A stretch of 64,000 nt of DNA from Sabethes cyaneus (Eukaryota > Arthropoda > Insecta > Diptera > Culicidae), in NCBI RefSeq assembly GCF_943734655.1, contig NC_071354.1, positions 192,298,911 through 192,362,910 on the forward strand. Direction: 5' to 3'. Shown here in pieces: positions 35,870 to 47,542 of the stretch. The position numbers and the translations under genes were made by a program. A model generated the notes under the pieces. That model had not been told where the DNA came from. It did no database searches and saw nothing but the letters and a program-made list of their open reading frames with translations. The stretch's first letter is position 1; each line of letters opens with the position of its first letter.

Positions 35870-38010
35870 AAAAAATGCAAAAATGTTTAAACTTTAATTC
35901 TATGGACACCAAGTACTTCACCTGGTCTAACCATCTTGCTCGCTGCGGTCCTGGTCGGTTTGTTTCTACCGGATTTAAGGTAAACACCATCTTTGCAGGG
36001 TAGTTATCCAGCATTCTTAAAATATGCCCTGCCCATCGTATCCGGCTTGCTTTAGCCACCTTTTGGATTCTGAGTTCGCCATAGAGCCGTGCGAGTTCTT
36101 GGTTCATCCTTTGCCTCCATACTCCATTCTCCTGTACGCCGCCGAAGACCGTTCTTAGCGCTCGACTTTCGAAAACTCCGAGCACTCGCAGGTCCTCCTC
36201 GAGTATTGTCCATGCTTAATGCTTGTAGAGGACAATGGGTCTAATAAGCTTCTTGTGCAGGGTGCACTTTATACGGGGGTTTAGTTTGCTGGACCGCAAT
36301 TGCTTATGAAGCCCATGGTAAGCAGGACTTCCGCTGATAATACGCCTTAGAATCTCACGGCTGGTATCATTGTCCGTCGTTACCAGAGAGCTAAGGTAGA
36401 CAAACTCGTCGAATACCTCAATCTCATCGCCGTTGATAAATATACTACTACTCAAGCGGCGTTGGTTAGCCTCGGTCCGAACACAGTCATCCAACGTAGT
36501 TTGAATTAGTTTGATGAGTCTTCTAGGGAAGCTGTTCTCGTCCATGAGTTTCCATAGCTCTTTCCGGTCGATGCTATCATATGCGGCTTTGAAGTCAACG
36601 AACAAATGGTGCATGGGACCTCTGTAGGATCTGCAGCAGTATAATATTTGATCCGTTGTAGACCGACCTTCGACGGAGCCTTGATAAGTTCCCACAAATC
36701 TGTTCGTAATTGGTGATAGTCGGCGGAAAATGATTTAAGACACCACTTTATAGGAGGCATTGAGAACGGTGATCGCTCGATAGTTCTCACAGTCCAACTT
36801 GTCGCCCTTTTTGTAGATCAGGCCCTCTGCTGTTCCGTAGCTGTTCCGTAACTCGAATTCTAACAATTAGCTGGTGCATACAAACGACCAGCTTTTCTGG
36901 TCCCATTTTAATAAGCCTGCATATTCCTGCCCTACCAGGTTTTTCTCCCGAAAGACTTGGTTTGTCATCTTCTTCTGTTGGTGTCTTTCCACGTTCTGTC
37001 GTGTGGCACTGTGCATCTTGGCCGCTTGCGCAGCCTACTCCTCACCCATCACCCTCCTATATGCATCACAAACCAATCGTTCCGTTGATTCCGTGCCACA
37101 TGCCCGATCGAGCTTTCTGCTATACTGCTGATGGCTGTTTTAATGGTATTCCAACAGTCCTCGAATGGGGCTTCGTACAGCTCGTCCTCTTCCGGCAGCG
37201 CAGCTTCGAGTAAAGGCCCAGACACAATGCGTACGGATTTTACTACGTTGCGTCAATTTGACAGAAAATCCATGGAAAAACTGTCAAATTTCCGCAACGT
37301 AGTAAAATCCGTATGCATTGTGTCGGGGCCTTAAGTGCGCGTAGATTGCGGTAACGTCTGGCTGCTTCAGCCGCGCGAGATCTAACCTAGGCTGGCGTCG
37401 GTATCGAATGTTGTTCACAACGGAGAGTTTTGGACGCATCTTAACCATCACTAGGTGTGTCCGAGTCGACGTTAACTCTTCGATAAGATCTGGTGTCTAT
37501 AATATCTGAAAAGTGCCGACCGTCGATCAGAACGGGGTCGATCTGTGATTCTGTCTGATTTGGTGACCTCCAGCTGTACTTGTGGAGGAGTCTGTGCTGG
37601 AAGAAGGTACTACATACGGTCATGTTATTGGAGGCGGCAAAGTCGGTAAGTATTAGAGGCCCATTTCATTGGTTAGCTGGTGTGCGCTGAACTCAACTGC
37701 GAGTTGAATCCTTGTCATCATCGGTACTTTTGTAGTGAGGGCTGTGCACGTTGATGAGGCTTATGGAGAAGAATTGGCCCTCGATTCTCAACCTGCATAT
37801 TCGAGGATTGATTGGCCACCACCCAACCACTCGTTCCCGCTTCTCGCCTATCACTATGAAAGTTGTACCCAGCTCGTGAGTGTTGGCGCATCTCTGGTAG
37901 ATGGTGTGTCCATCTCTGAACGTACGTATCGTTGAGCCCTTCCAGCATATAGCAGGAAGTAGTGGAAGCAGTTCTTTGATGGGCAACTCAATGGTGATAT
38001 AATACAAGGA
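35870..38010 (-). mobile_element. RTE-like LINE relic (second family)
   Basis: A decayed minus-strand LINE. From high to low coordinate: an endonuclease part with LINVHSPHYKSTDD (about 37760-37720); endonuclease C-terminus (QIDPVLIDGRHFSD, about 37550-37500); RT motif A (HHLFVDFKAAYDSIDR, about 36610-36570); and C-terminal block (WRQRMNQELARLYGELR, SRIRWAGHILRM, 36115-36010). Its wording differs from the copy at 26-28 kb (for example RIRWAGHILRMLDN), so it is a separate subfamily. A fold-back MITE sits inside it at 37213-37332. Confidence 0.75.
37213..37332. mobile_element. 120-bp fold-back MITE
   Basis: Two arms of about 52 bp (37213-37264 and 37281-37332) are near-perfect inverted copies: AAGGCC...GACACAATGC, then TACGGATTTTACTACGTTGC and AATTTGACAG, with the reverse complement on the right. 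A 16-bp spacer lies between. It interrupts the LINE relic. The flanks do not give a clear target duplication. Confidence 0.85.
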
Positions 38011-38029
38011 GTTGGGACAGAAAATAACT

Positions 38030-38385
38030 TAGAAGTTCCTACAAATGGTAACAGTGTCCCGGCGTCCCATCTCGAAGAGATTCAGCGAGATACCAGTCAT
38101 CTGAAGAATAATAATGCCATCGGAAACGACGGAATTCCGGCAGAACTTAAAAAATGGCAAAAACCATTAGCAACGGCACTTAACTTGATAATTTTAAGGA
38201 TTTCGGGGAAGGAGAAACTATCGGTGGTGTGGATGGAAAGTGTGGTTTGTCCCATTTACAAAAAGGGCCCGTGCTTTTCACTCTCCAACAAATTCGCCAG
38301 AAATGTCGTGAGTATAACGTGGCAGCACGTCATATTTTCGTGGATTTCAGAACAGCATAGGATACAGTCGAGCGTGACCATCTCC
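38030..38385 (+). mobile_element. LINE RT relic, plus strand
   Basis: The plus strand reads NNNAIGNDGIPAEL (38110-38150), then VCPIYKKGP (38247-38273), then FVDFRTA-DTVERDHL (about 38338-38383, one stop). This is RT entry through motif A of an RTE-like LINE. It ends where the minus-strand relic begins. Confidence 0.7.
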
Positions 38386-39775
38386 ACTTTCTCGAATGTC
38401 CCACACTTTCCAGGTCTTGCTCCACTCGGTGTAAGCATCGAGCACGCTGCGTACTTCTAGTCCCAAGCGGATTCGAGTCGAACATAATTTTTGCGGGGTT
38501 GTTGCTCGGCAGTCTTACAACATGTTCCATCCATTGTACCCTCCCAAGAAACAATTTGGGTTTTATTACACTCTTATGATGGCATTTAAGACCAAAATTG
38601 GTCATGAAAACCGCCATAAGAGTACAATAAAACTCACATTGTTGCTTGGGCTTCCATCCTTAGGAACTTTCTGGATACTTGGTTCGCCAGTTCGTGGTTT
38701 ATCCGTCTCCTCCATATCATCGTTCTCACATACAACGCTAAAGATGGTCCAAGCAAACGACGTTCAAAAACGGCCAGTGCTTTCAAATGGCCGTTGAGCA
38801 TTGTCCACGTTTCGTGCCCGTAGAGGACTTATTAGCGTTTTGTACATGGTACGGGGTGAAGCTTACCAGACCTTAGAGTCCTGGGAAGTCCATAGTAAAC
38901 ACGACTTCCGGCAAGAATACGTGTGCGTATTTCTGTGCTGCAGTTGTTATCCGACGTCATCAACGACCCGAGGGATACAAATTCATCCACTACCTTGAAC
39001 TCGTCTCCGTGGACTACCACGCTATCATCTATGCGATCTGGAACGCGCACGGTTACCCCTGCTAACAGGTACTTGGTTTTAGACGTATTCCATTAATCCA
39101 TTAATCCATTAATCCAACTTGCACCACTTCACGTTTCTGTTTGATGTGCTGCTCAGCAACAACCTGGAACGTCCTTCCGACAATGTTCACGTCGTCGTCG
39201 TCAGCGAAACAGATAAATTGGCTAGATTTTTATTTTGGGCACGACCTTCTGCCCCGCATGTCAAAACCCGCACGTTTCATAACACCCTCTAGTTCTAGCA
39301 CGATGTTGAACATGAGGCAAGAAATACCATTGCCTTGTCGAAGTCCCCTGCGTGTTTCAAACGGGCTTGATAACGTATCCGATATCCTCACACAGCACTG
39401 TACACCTTCCATCGTGGCCTTAATCAGTCTTGTCAGCTTCCCAAGAAAGCCGTTTTTGTCCATCATTTTCCACTGCTCTTCACGGTCGATAGTATCGACC
39501 GCCGCCTTGAAATCTAGGAATAGGTGATACGTATGGACTTGATATTTGCGACACATTTTGAGAATTTGTCGCAGTACAAAAATTTTGTCCGTTGTTGATC
39601 GCCCGTCCACAAAACCAGCTTGATAACTTCCCACTAATCTACTTGCTAGCGACGATAGACGACGAAAGATGATCCGGAAAAGCACTTCATAGGCAATGTT
39701 GAGAATGGATATCGTTTGATTGTTCTCATATTCGAACTTGTTGCCCTTCTTGTATATTGGGTATTTTACCCCCTC
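38385..39775 (-). mobile_element. RTE-like LINE relic with FADD
   Basis: A minus-strand relic with RT segments SYQAGFVDGRSTTDKI (about 39635-39590), motif A YHLFLDFKAAVDTIDRE (about 39525-39475), and the catalytic F-A-D-D (about 39215-39190). It has a C-terminal WMEHVVRLPSNNPAK block (about 38530-38490). The 108-bp CCCAAG palindrome at 38543-38650 interrupts its C-terminus. Frameshifts and stops are present throughout. Confidence 0.75.
38543..38650. mobile_element. Miniature CCCAAG palindrome, 108 bp
   Basis: A nearly perfect palindrome running from CCCAAGAAACAATTTGGG to ACATTGTTGCTTGGG, with centre GACCAAAATTGGTC. It is flanked by CT on both sides (38541-38542 and 38651-38652), a likely 2-bp target duplication. 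The end sequence matches the 1182-bp element at 58911-60092, so it is a miniature of the same family. A half copy lies at 52582. Confidence 0.85.
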
Positions 39776-39779
39776 CTTC

Positions 39780-40482
39780 TACTCCTCCAGTAGCTGTTCG
39801 TTGACTTCGAAAAAGCGTTTGACTGATATAACCACGAATACATCTGCGGCGCACTTTGGCGTAGAGGAGTTCCAGATAAGCTAGTCCATCTCGTCGAGCC
39901 TCAGAACGGTGCGTTCTTTTGCAAGGTTGCCTATAGCCACACGGATCAGGAAGGCTAGGGTTGCCTTTGCAGGTCTGCGAAATAGGCGTAATAGGTCACT
40001 CTACATACGAAAACTCGAATTTTCAATTCAAACGTTAAATCCGTACTGGTATATGCCTACGAAACGTGGTACCTCTCAAGGGAGACAACGCAAAAGCTGT
40101 AAGTATTTATTAATCGCTGCCTGCGATATATCATTCGTGCTAGGTGGTCTAACAACTTGGAAATCCAACGAGGAACTCCATCGTCGATATCATCAACTGC
40201 CAATAGCAACAGAAATTTGTGCACGTAGGTGGAAGTGGATCGGACACACCTTGAGGAAAGGAGTGAATGAGATCTGCAGAGAAGCCATCGACTGGAATCC
40301 ACAAGAACAGCGTAGAAGAGGCAGACCCAGAGGCTCATGGGGACGCAGCTAAGCCAACGACATCCGTGGATGAGTAGACTGTAGACGAGAACCTGTCAGC
40401 AGTAAAGCTTTCTGATTTCATCCCTTTGTTCTGCAAGACCGTCGGACATGCACTGATAAGTAAGTAAGTAAGTAAGTGTGCC
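39780..40482 (+). mobile_element. LINE 3' end with TAAG tail
   Basis: The plus strand shows a motif-A-like piece (LFVDFEKAFD, about 39800-39830). It then shows a C-terminal block with RRWKWIGHTLRKGVNEICRE and WNPQEQRRRGRPRGSW (40215-40345), typical of a LINE group distinct from its neighbours. The element ends at 40458-40480 in tandem TAAG units, a microsatellite-like LINE tail. Frameshifts are present. Confidence 0.75.
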
Positions 40483-40489
40483 GGAGCTA

Positions 40490-40870
40490 GGTACTTCGTA
40501 TGGTCATATTTTTGAAGACGGCTAAGTTAATGAGTAGATGGCCCAGCTCGTGTGTATTGTAACAGCTCTGGTAAATCGAGTATCCATTTCTATACGAATG
40601 TACCGCAGACCGCTTCTAGTATACCTCCTGCAGCGCTACTATGTCGAACTTGCAGGCCCTCAACAACTCGGGAAAGATGCGGGTACTTCCCAGAAAATTG
40701 AGAGACTTACAGTTCCATGTTACAAGCTACCAATCGCTAGTCCTTTTTCGTTGCCTTCTCTGTTAGCATACTGCCTTAGTTTCCACCGGGGTTGGCTACC
40801 CGTCCACTAAGGTTGCTCGTATCTCGGTTGGTACCACGAGGAGGTAGGAATAGGAGTTGCTGGCTAAGAG
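40490..40870 (-). mobile_element. LINE endonuclease relic
   Basis: The minus strand around 40670-40630 reads CKFDIVALQEVY, containing the catalytic Glu of the apurinic-type endonuclease. A RIGSL start segment lies just upstream. Only the N-terminal part survives. Confidence 0.6.
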
Positions 40871-40899
40871 GCTGAGAACCACTATGGGGTTTGTTTACC

Positions 40900-41580
40900 A
40901 ACCTACTTTTAACATATGTCTTCTAAATGCACCAAAAAATTTTATAATAAGCATGAATTATAGATAATGATAGTTCCGTTTGCTATAGGAAGAACTTACT
41001 TTCAGGCTATTTGTCTTTTATTACGCTCTATTGTAACTGTTGTCTATGTCGTGAAAAAGGTTTACTCTGTCAAAGTGTCTTCATAATTATAATTCAGCTT
41101 CTGAAACATTTCTTTTTAAACACTATTATTACGTAGTCTCACATCAACAGTGCTGTACCATAACGTTTGTGTCCTAACCGGGTGCAATAGATTGCATCGA
41201 TAGATGACAAATAAAGCGTACTGGTTGATGGTTGGTCTGTAGATTAAGTTCAGACAATAGTAGGTACACGTACATAAATGGAAATGGTCGGTCTAGCCTG
41301 GAATTTAGATGTGATTTCTTATTGTGTCCTAAATTGGTGGAATTTATTGCCATTTTCTCATAGTATAAACATAGTATTCAACTATAAATCAATCCAGAGG
41401 AACAAAAGAAATAAAAATGCATTGACGGTAATGATAGGTGTACTATTGACGAAGTGCAACTGTTATCCTATGGTTGATCCTATGGTCGCACGTTAAAAAG
41501 AACGCTGCGGAAAAAATATTGCGAGATAAATTGTATCGAATAATACTTCTATGTATAAGTATTTCGTGGAACTAACCCAG
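40900..41580. other. No recognisable gene
   Basis: AT-rich sequence with no supported features. Confidence 0.45.
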
Positions 41581-41582
41581 GA

Positions 41583-41690
41583 ATGATTCGATCACTTTGA
41601 CTCAATTTTGAGACAGTACCGTCTTCGTCGAGCAAAATTTGACAAAGTTATGTATGGACCAGTTGTAGAACTAGTTATTATGTACAACTA
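41583..41690. repeat. Outer inverted repeat, left arm
   Basis: This matches the reverse complement of 44600-44715 (shared GATCACTTTGACTCAATT, ACAGTACCGTCT, GCAAAATTTGACAAAGTTAT, TTGTAGAACTAG). These arms lie outside the TA-flanked MITE and are not found around its second copy. They therefore belong to an older fold-back element that the MITE entered. Confidence 0.75.
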
Positions 41691-41698
41691 CAGTACTA

Positions 41699-44588
41699 CA
41701 GTACTGTTCCGATTTTGTCAGTTCCCGATTTTGTCTACCCCCGAGTTTATCAGGTTTTTATCCCGATTTTGTCAGCCTATAAATTTTGCTTAACTTTTGT
41801 GCTTTTATACATGACTAGCTGACCCGAAAAACTTCGTATTGCCACAAATTAGCCTGTGTTGTACATAAATCATGAATTTCGGATGATCTTTGTCACAATC
41901 TGGAGTTTTGCAAGTTTCTGAAGAGTTCAACCTTAGATGATTTATTTTGGCAATTACGTAATTATGAAAGCATCCCAGGTAACCAATAAGCATCACCAAT
42001 GCTATTCAAATATAGGTCAATAAGCATTTAAGTCGCCTTAAATGCTACTTAAATGCTATTTTGGCAAAATATACAGCTACTTTACTGATAACCTTCTTAT
42101 AGTGCTGACAATGCTAATTACAGCTAATTACCGACACGAAGAATTTGAATACAATTTTGGATGCCAATATACAACACCTATGCAGTCAAAAAGCTAGCAT
42201 ACAATAACGTGCAGTATAAAATGCCAGATACGCTGATTTGCTGCTTACGTTAAGGCTTGTTAGTTACCTGGAATGGGTAGTTTAATATACAAATTTGCAA
42301 TTTTTCCTCACAGTAAAGTAGAAAACAACTCCCCTGTCCCCTCATTGCATAGCCAGAAAGCGGATAGTAATATTCGCCATGATTGTACAATATTACGCTG
42401 AATATCATTTTGCGAAAAACCTTAAGCGGAATGTACCATTTCACGGAAAACTTTTTCGTGGAAAGTACCATTGCGCGATCCTCTCCTTACTCGCTGTCGC
42501 TCGTTCCAGGAAACCCAGGTAGACCTAGGAAAATAAATAAACTTAGACAGTAGTGATTTCTGCGGGGACTTGCCTCCCCACAGTGAGCGGCGCTTCCGAC
42601 GGCGGGTCGCCGGCAACACTCGCGGCCGTCTCGTCCTGAATGATCTAGTGTTACTATAGATAGTTTTTGAGGTCTTGTTATTGACTAATGTTTTATGGAC
42701 GAGTCTCGAATTTCTCGAGTTCGATTAGTTTTTGAGTTTCGCAAAAATTTCTGTTTTATTTGTACGAGAGTCCATACCACAGGGGTGAGAGGTCTCTAAC
42801 TATCATAAAATAAATTCAAGACTCAAAAATCTCCTACATGCTAAATTTGGTTACATTGGCTTGACTAGTACTCAAATTATAAGGAAATTTGCATTTCATT
42901 TGTATGGAAGCCCACCCTCTTAAAGGGAGAAGGGTCATAACTCGCTTTCTAAAGAGAAGAGGGGTCTCAATTCATCATAGAAAAAATTTTTGTCTCCAAA
43001 AACACACACATGCCAAATTTGGTTCCATTTGCTTGGTTAGGTCTCGAGTTATGAGGAAATTTGTATTTCATTTGTACAGGAGCCCCTCCTCCTAAAGTGG
43101 GGAGGTGTCCCAATTCATCATAGAAAAAAATTTTGTCTCCAAAAACACACACATGCCAAATTTGGTTCCATTTGCTTGATTAGTTCTCGAGTTATGAGGA
43201 AATTTGTATTTCATTTGTACAGGAGCCCCCCCCTCTTAAAGTGGGGAGGTGTCCCAATTCATCATATAAAAAAATTTTGCCTCCAAAAACACCTACATGT
43301 CAACTTTGGTTCCATTTGCTTGATTAGTTCTCGAGTTATGAGGAAATTTGTATTTCGTTTGTATAGGAGCCCCCCCCTCCTAAAGTGGGGAGATGTCCCA
43401 ATTCATCATAGAAAAAATTTTGTCTCCAAAAACACCTACATGCCAAATTTGGTTCCATTTGCTTGATTAGTTCTCGAGTTATGAGGAAATTTGTATGGAA
43501 GACCCCCCCCCCCTCTTAAAGGGGAGAGGAATTATAATTCCCCTAATAAAGAGGGGAGGGGTCTCAATTTACCATAGAATAAATTTTTATCACCGGAAAC
43601 ACCTACATGCCAAATTTTGTTCTATTTGCTTGATTAGTTCTCGGGTTATGCAGCAATTTGTGTTTCATTTGTATGGGAGCCCCTCCTCTCTTAGTGGGGG
43701 GAGGGGTCTCTAACCATCACTAAAACCTTTCCTGGCCCCAAAAACCTCTACATGCAAATTTTCACGCCGATTGGTTCAGTAGTTTTCGATTCTATAAGGA
43801 ACATACGAACAGACAGACAGAAATCCTTGTTTATAGGTATAGATTTATAATACTTTTCGGCCTGCTTGAAACTATTCTGATTCTCTGGGGAGAAGTTTTG
43901 AATAAAATGATGCTTTCTTGCGAGTTACTCGGGGTCAAATTAGAGTATTTTTATAGTAAAAGTTCTATAGGTCCTAAACAAGCAAAGATAGAGGTATACT
44001 ATATTCAGCAATGTTGTGTATTTGTACTATTTATAAAACTTTGTAAAACAGGAAAAAGTTATACAGCAACTAAAAAAACAGCTAAAATAGAAAAACTGAT
44101 TTTAACGATTTTTCATTTATGAGATAGGATTTTTCTATTTTTGCCGAAGAGATAGAAGGTCTTCAACGAAATTTCTTCTAATAATATGGTGTGAAACTTT
44201 GCAGAACACATCAATGTGTTATATTGAAACTGAAGAAAAATAAATTTCTTATTGCACTTTTAGGAAGATTAATCAAAATTTGAATTCTGCTGGATGATAG
44301 AACTTTTAATTTTAAGAAACTATTCCAAAGGTTTCATAAACCTAAAACCAAGTTTTCCCGCTCAAAGCTAATGCGCACCAAAAAAGGTTCTGGATCAGTG
44401 TACTGTGCCCGGTCCCTTGAGCTTTCGGTTGACCAACTGAGGGTTAAAATTTAATTTTTAGTAGAAGTCTTTGATATTGCAAGGTCTTAACTCTTGAATT
44501 ATGAAAAAAAAATTTCCCGACTTTATCAGTTTCCCCATTTTGTCAGCCTAAGATTCAACATGGGGCTAACAAAATCGGAACATTACTG
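41699..44588. mobile_element. TA-flanked iteron-ended MITE, copy 1
   Basis: It runs from CAGTACTGTTCCGATTTTGT to ACAAAATCGGAACATTACTG, with TA on both sides (41697-41698, 44589-44590). That is the signature of Tc1/mariner-type transposition. Both ends carry several spaced copies of a CCGATTTTGTCAG motif. Removing the Helitron at 41815-43843 leaves about 861 bp with no long open frame. Copy 2 is at 47543-48435 in the opposite orientation. Confidence 0.8.
41815..43843 (-). mobile_element. Helitron-type element A with minisatellite
   Basis: On the minus strand it begins TCTATACCTATAA (43843) and ends GGGTCAGCTAG (41815), giving 5'-TC and 3'-CTAG (CTRR). It sits between A and T with no target duplication, and the second MITE copy shows the uninterrupted site ACATGA/TTTATAAT. 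These are Helitron rules. The interior carries about six units of a ~145-bp minisatellite, and short GACA-type repeats near the 5' end. It encodes no Rep/helicase, so it is non-autonomous. Confidence 0.8.
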
Positions 44589-44599
44589 TATAGCACATT

Positions 44600-44715
44600 G
44601 AACGTTCTCTAGTTCTACAATTGTCCCATATATAACTTTGTCAAATTTTGCTCAGTTGAGACGGTACTGTCAAATGAATCAGAATTGAGTCAAAGTGATC
44701 GAACCATCGCTGAAC
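44600..44715. repeat. Outer inverted repeat, right arm
   Basis: Reverse-complement partner of 41583-41690. Confidence 0.75.
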
Positions 44716-45164
44716 TTACCTAGAACTAGAAGATACACTTAGTAGTTGATATTGCTGGAAACGTAATAATGCGAAAATGTATGAATTTTAATTGAAACGT
44801 GCCTGCTAGCGAGGACAGGATAGCAATTTTAAACAAACGCCATCAAATGGTGTCTTTATTAGTTCTGCAAATTCGCACCAGGAAAGTGGAAGCGTTTTCC
44901 GAGTGCGAGCTGCAGAACTAACGGTAGCGAAGCGGCCAGTTGAATTGCATCAACAACTCACGTAGCCACTTCTAAGTGAAGGCAAAACAACCTTTCGCTT
45001 GAATAGAACACGGCGTCGCGGCCTCTGCGCTTGCCGGCTGGTGGTGTTGGTTGGTACGGTGGAGCTCACACCGTGACTGACTACGGGAGAATGGGTTACC
45101 GTACGGGGCCGCTCACGTGAGCAACCGGAGAGTACCACCGAAGCGCGGTGCCAATCGAACGCGT

Positions 45165-46985
45165 AGTCGTTGGTTCGTAGTCGCGGCGTCCAGTTCAGAG
45201 TCAGTTTGTCAGTATTGTCGAGCGTAATTGGTTGCGTTTTTCTGAATCACCACAATAATAATAATATAAGACACAGCGAACAGCCTTCGGCCTCTGGCAG
45301 CAGCAGTACTAACTGCAGTGCATTGAAGGAAGTGGCAGTGCTTGCGAAAACGATTTATAGGAGCCCGGAGGAAGAAAAAGGGAGATCGTTTTCACTGAAT
45401 ACGACAAATCGAAAACGAAGGAAAAAGCAGGACTGGGAAAACAGCGAACGAGTCGAATTATTATATACAGCGTTTGGTCTATTTCGCCTAATCTTTGCCT
45501 ATCCGCCTAACAACGATCTGCTGTGCATTGTAGTGCTTCTGCTACGACGCAGCGCGACGCAATCACCGAGAAGTGGGATAATTAGGATTTGTACGGTGAT
45601 TCGGAACGTGAGAGTGTTCGTGATCGTGAAGAAACGGGTTGAGGAAGTTGTCTGTATCAAATCATTCCCCGATCCGGCTGAGCGGGTACGGCAGAAGCGA
45701 ACCGAGAGCAGAAGTAAACGACGACCGGTTGGAACCCCACTGCCGAGAAGCAGTTGATCCAAAAAAGAACTTGCTGTTCGAAATACGCTGATTAGGAGTT
45801 TCATCCAGTTAACCAGCTGGAGAGCGGTTAGTTGTCGTTGTTGTTCCCCGGATCATCGCAGCAACTGCGCGTTCGAGCTTGTTTTGTGAGTCGCGATCTT
45901 TGCGTAGGCGTTCATAGAACCGATTCTCGCCCCATGCGAGGCGTTGATTTTATTTCAGTTTCCCTTTTCGTTGGCCAAATTTGGCGATTTTCTCCAGAGT
46001 GACAATCAGTTGGCCATTAGTTTAGACATTCATTAGCCGTGGGCAGTGTCAGTGAGATTTGGTCAACATTTGGTGCCGTGTACGCGCGAGTGTCCCTACG
46101 TATCGGTGTGTCACAGTTGTGTGCAGTACGAAACGAACCATCTTACTTGACGACGAAGTAGGCCCCGCCATCGTGACCTTCATGACCGTGTGTGCGCATT
46201 GCACTACTGACTACATTTTCGTGAATGATCGTGACTATTGTTGATCGCACGGAAGGCGGTTGATTATTTCGTGTGTCGGAAAAGTTTTTTTTTTTGGTGA
46301 ATTCGAAAGTTTGCTTTTACGCACTACACTACAGTACAAGTGATAACAATACGAATCCATTAGCTAGAGCTGAAGAGCAGGTGCTGCTCGAGTTGCTTTT
46401 CCTCTTAGAAAAGGGAGCCAATAGCCAAGTGGGAAAATATCATCGAAAGCTCGTTGAAATTTTGTTCGTTTCGTGGAAGCAGAAGAAGAAAAGCATACAT
46501 ATTTTGTATGTACAAATATATCGTGCTCGCGAGAAGTAAATTTGTAGCTAGTATCGCACAGCATTTCTGGTTTTTCTCTCTTGATTCACAATAAAACGTA
46601 GTCACCGTGGTATTCGTCGTCACCGCGCCGTCATTGTCGTAATCGTTGCCGCAGCTACCACCGCGCCCCGTTCGCCGTCGTTGCTGTCTGCGACTTTACC
46701 GCGCCCTCCTGGGCTCTATACGTATACAGTGAGAAGAAGTGAGGTCGCTCGAAAGCACCGAAGAAAACAGATTCAATAGCGCGAAATCAAAATCGAGAAG
46801 AGAAGAATAAATAGTACCCATAAAACGTCGAAGTTCATCTCTGTGTGTGCAATAACCAACGCTAGCGCCCGCCCGCGTCACCCCGTTCGGGTCACTAAAA
46901 GTTGTGTTCTTATTTTTCCTGTGGATCGGATCATCGAAAATTTGTTTTCATGATATCTGCTTGGATAAATCCCTACAATGAGAAG
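45165..46985 (+). promoter_or_regulatory. Possible host promoter and long 5'UTR exon
   Basis: A GC-rich block with clustered initiator-like sequence (CAGTTCAGAGTCAGTTTGTC, about 45191-45210). It is followed by roughly 1.8 kb without repeats, and short open frames typical of an insect 5'UTR. It ends in a splice-donor-like AAG|GTGCGT at 46985/46986. The 195-codon frame at 45170-45757 has no recognisable domain and low-complexity basic content, so I do not call it a gene. This is the best candidate for a host gene start in the window. Confidence 0.35.
46950..46985 (+). CDS. Candidate 12-codon first coding exon
   Basis: An ATG at 46950 opens twelve codons (MISAWINPYNEK) ending exactly at a donor-like AAG|GTGCGT. 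The start context is weak (T at -3). A second ATG at 46978 has a better context (ACAATG) but a different frame, and could instead be the start. No downstream exon is visible, and I do not recognise the protein. Confidence 0.22.
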
Positions 46986-47540
46986 GTGCGTGGCAAATCG
47001 TTTTATGTTTACCATCCATTTCAGATTGTTTACTGTTTTTGATCTTTTTCCGGCTGTGCGGCTTGGCAGTCGGACAGCTATTGCTCGTGGCGTGAAAAAA
47101 ATTGAACTTTCTAGATTCGAATGGTCTCTAATGTGTAGATTGTTAGTGTCAATTTCGACACTTGGCTGGACTGGTTTTATCATCTGAGACTGCCAGATGT
47201 GGCCACGGTGTTTTTCCAGGAACAACCATTCATCGGGAGTTGACAAAAAACGTGCCAGTCATCTGCGATGTTTGCATGTGATTGTGTGTGTTGGTTGACC
47301 ATTGGTGTAAAGGCAGTTAGAACATGACAATTTACTGTTTTTTTTTGTTCTAGCTACACACATTGATTTGAATTTATGTACTCTACAGAGACAATAGACT
47401 AGTCTGTAGTGTACTCTCGTCGGTTTTTTTCCACAATAGTTCAAAATAATGGACGCAGTGGTTCAGTACCCAACAGAAAAGGAGGAAAAAATCGGATTTA
47501 CATTTTTGAACAAAATAACGGATCTATATGGCTTATATTA
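46986..47540. other. No recognisable gene
   Basis: T-rich sequence to the right of the donor-like site. It could be the start of an intron. Confidence 0.35.
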
Positions 47541-47542
47541 TA

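Noticed and set aside
45170..45757. 195-codon open frame as a host protein
   Set aside because: No recognisable domain and low-complexity basic content; it lies in a 5'UTR-like, GC-rich block where open frames are expected by chance.
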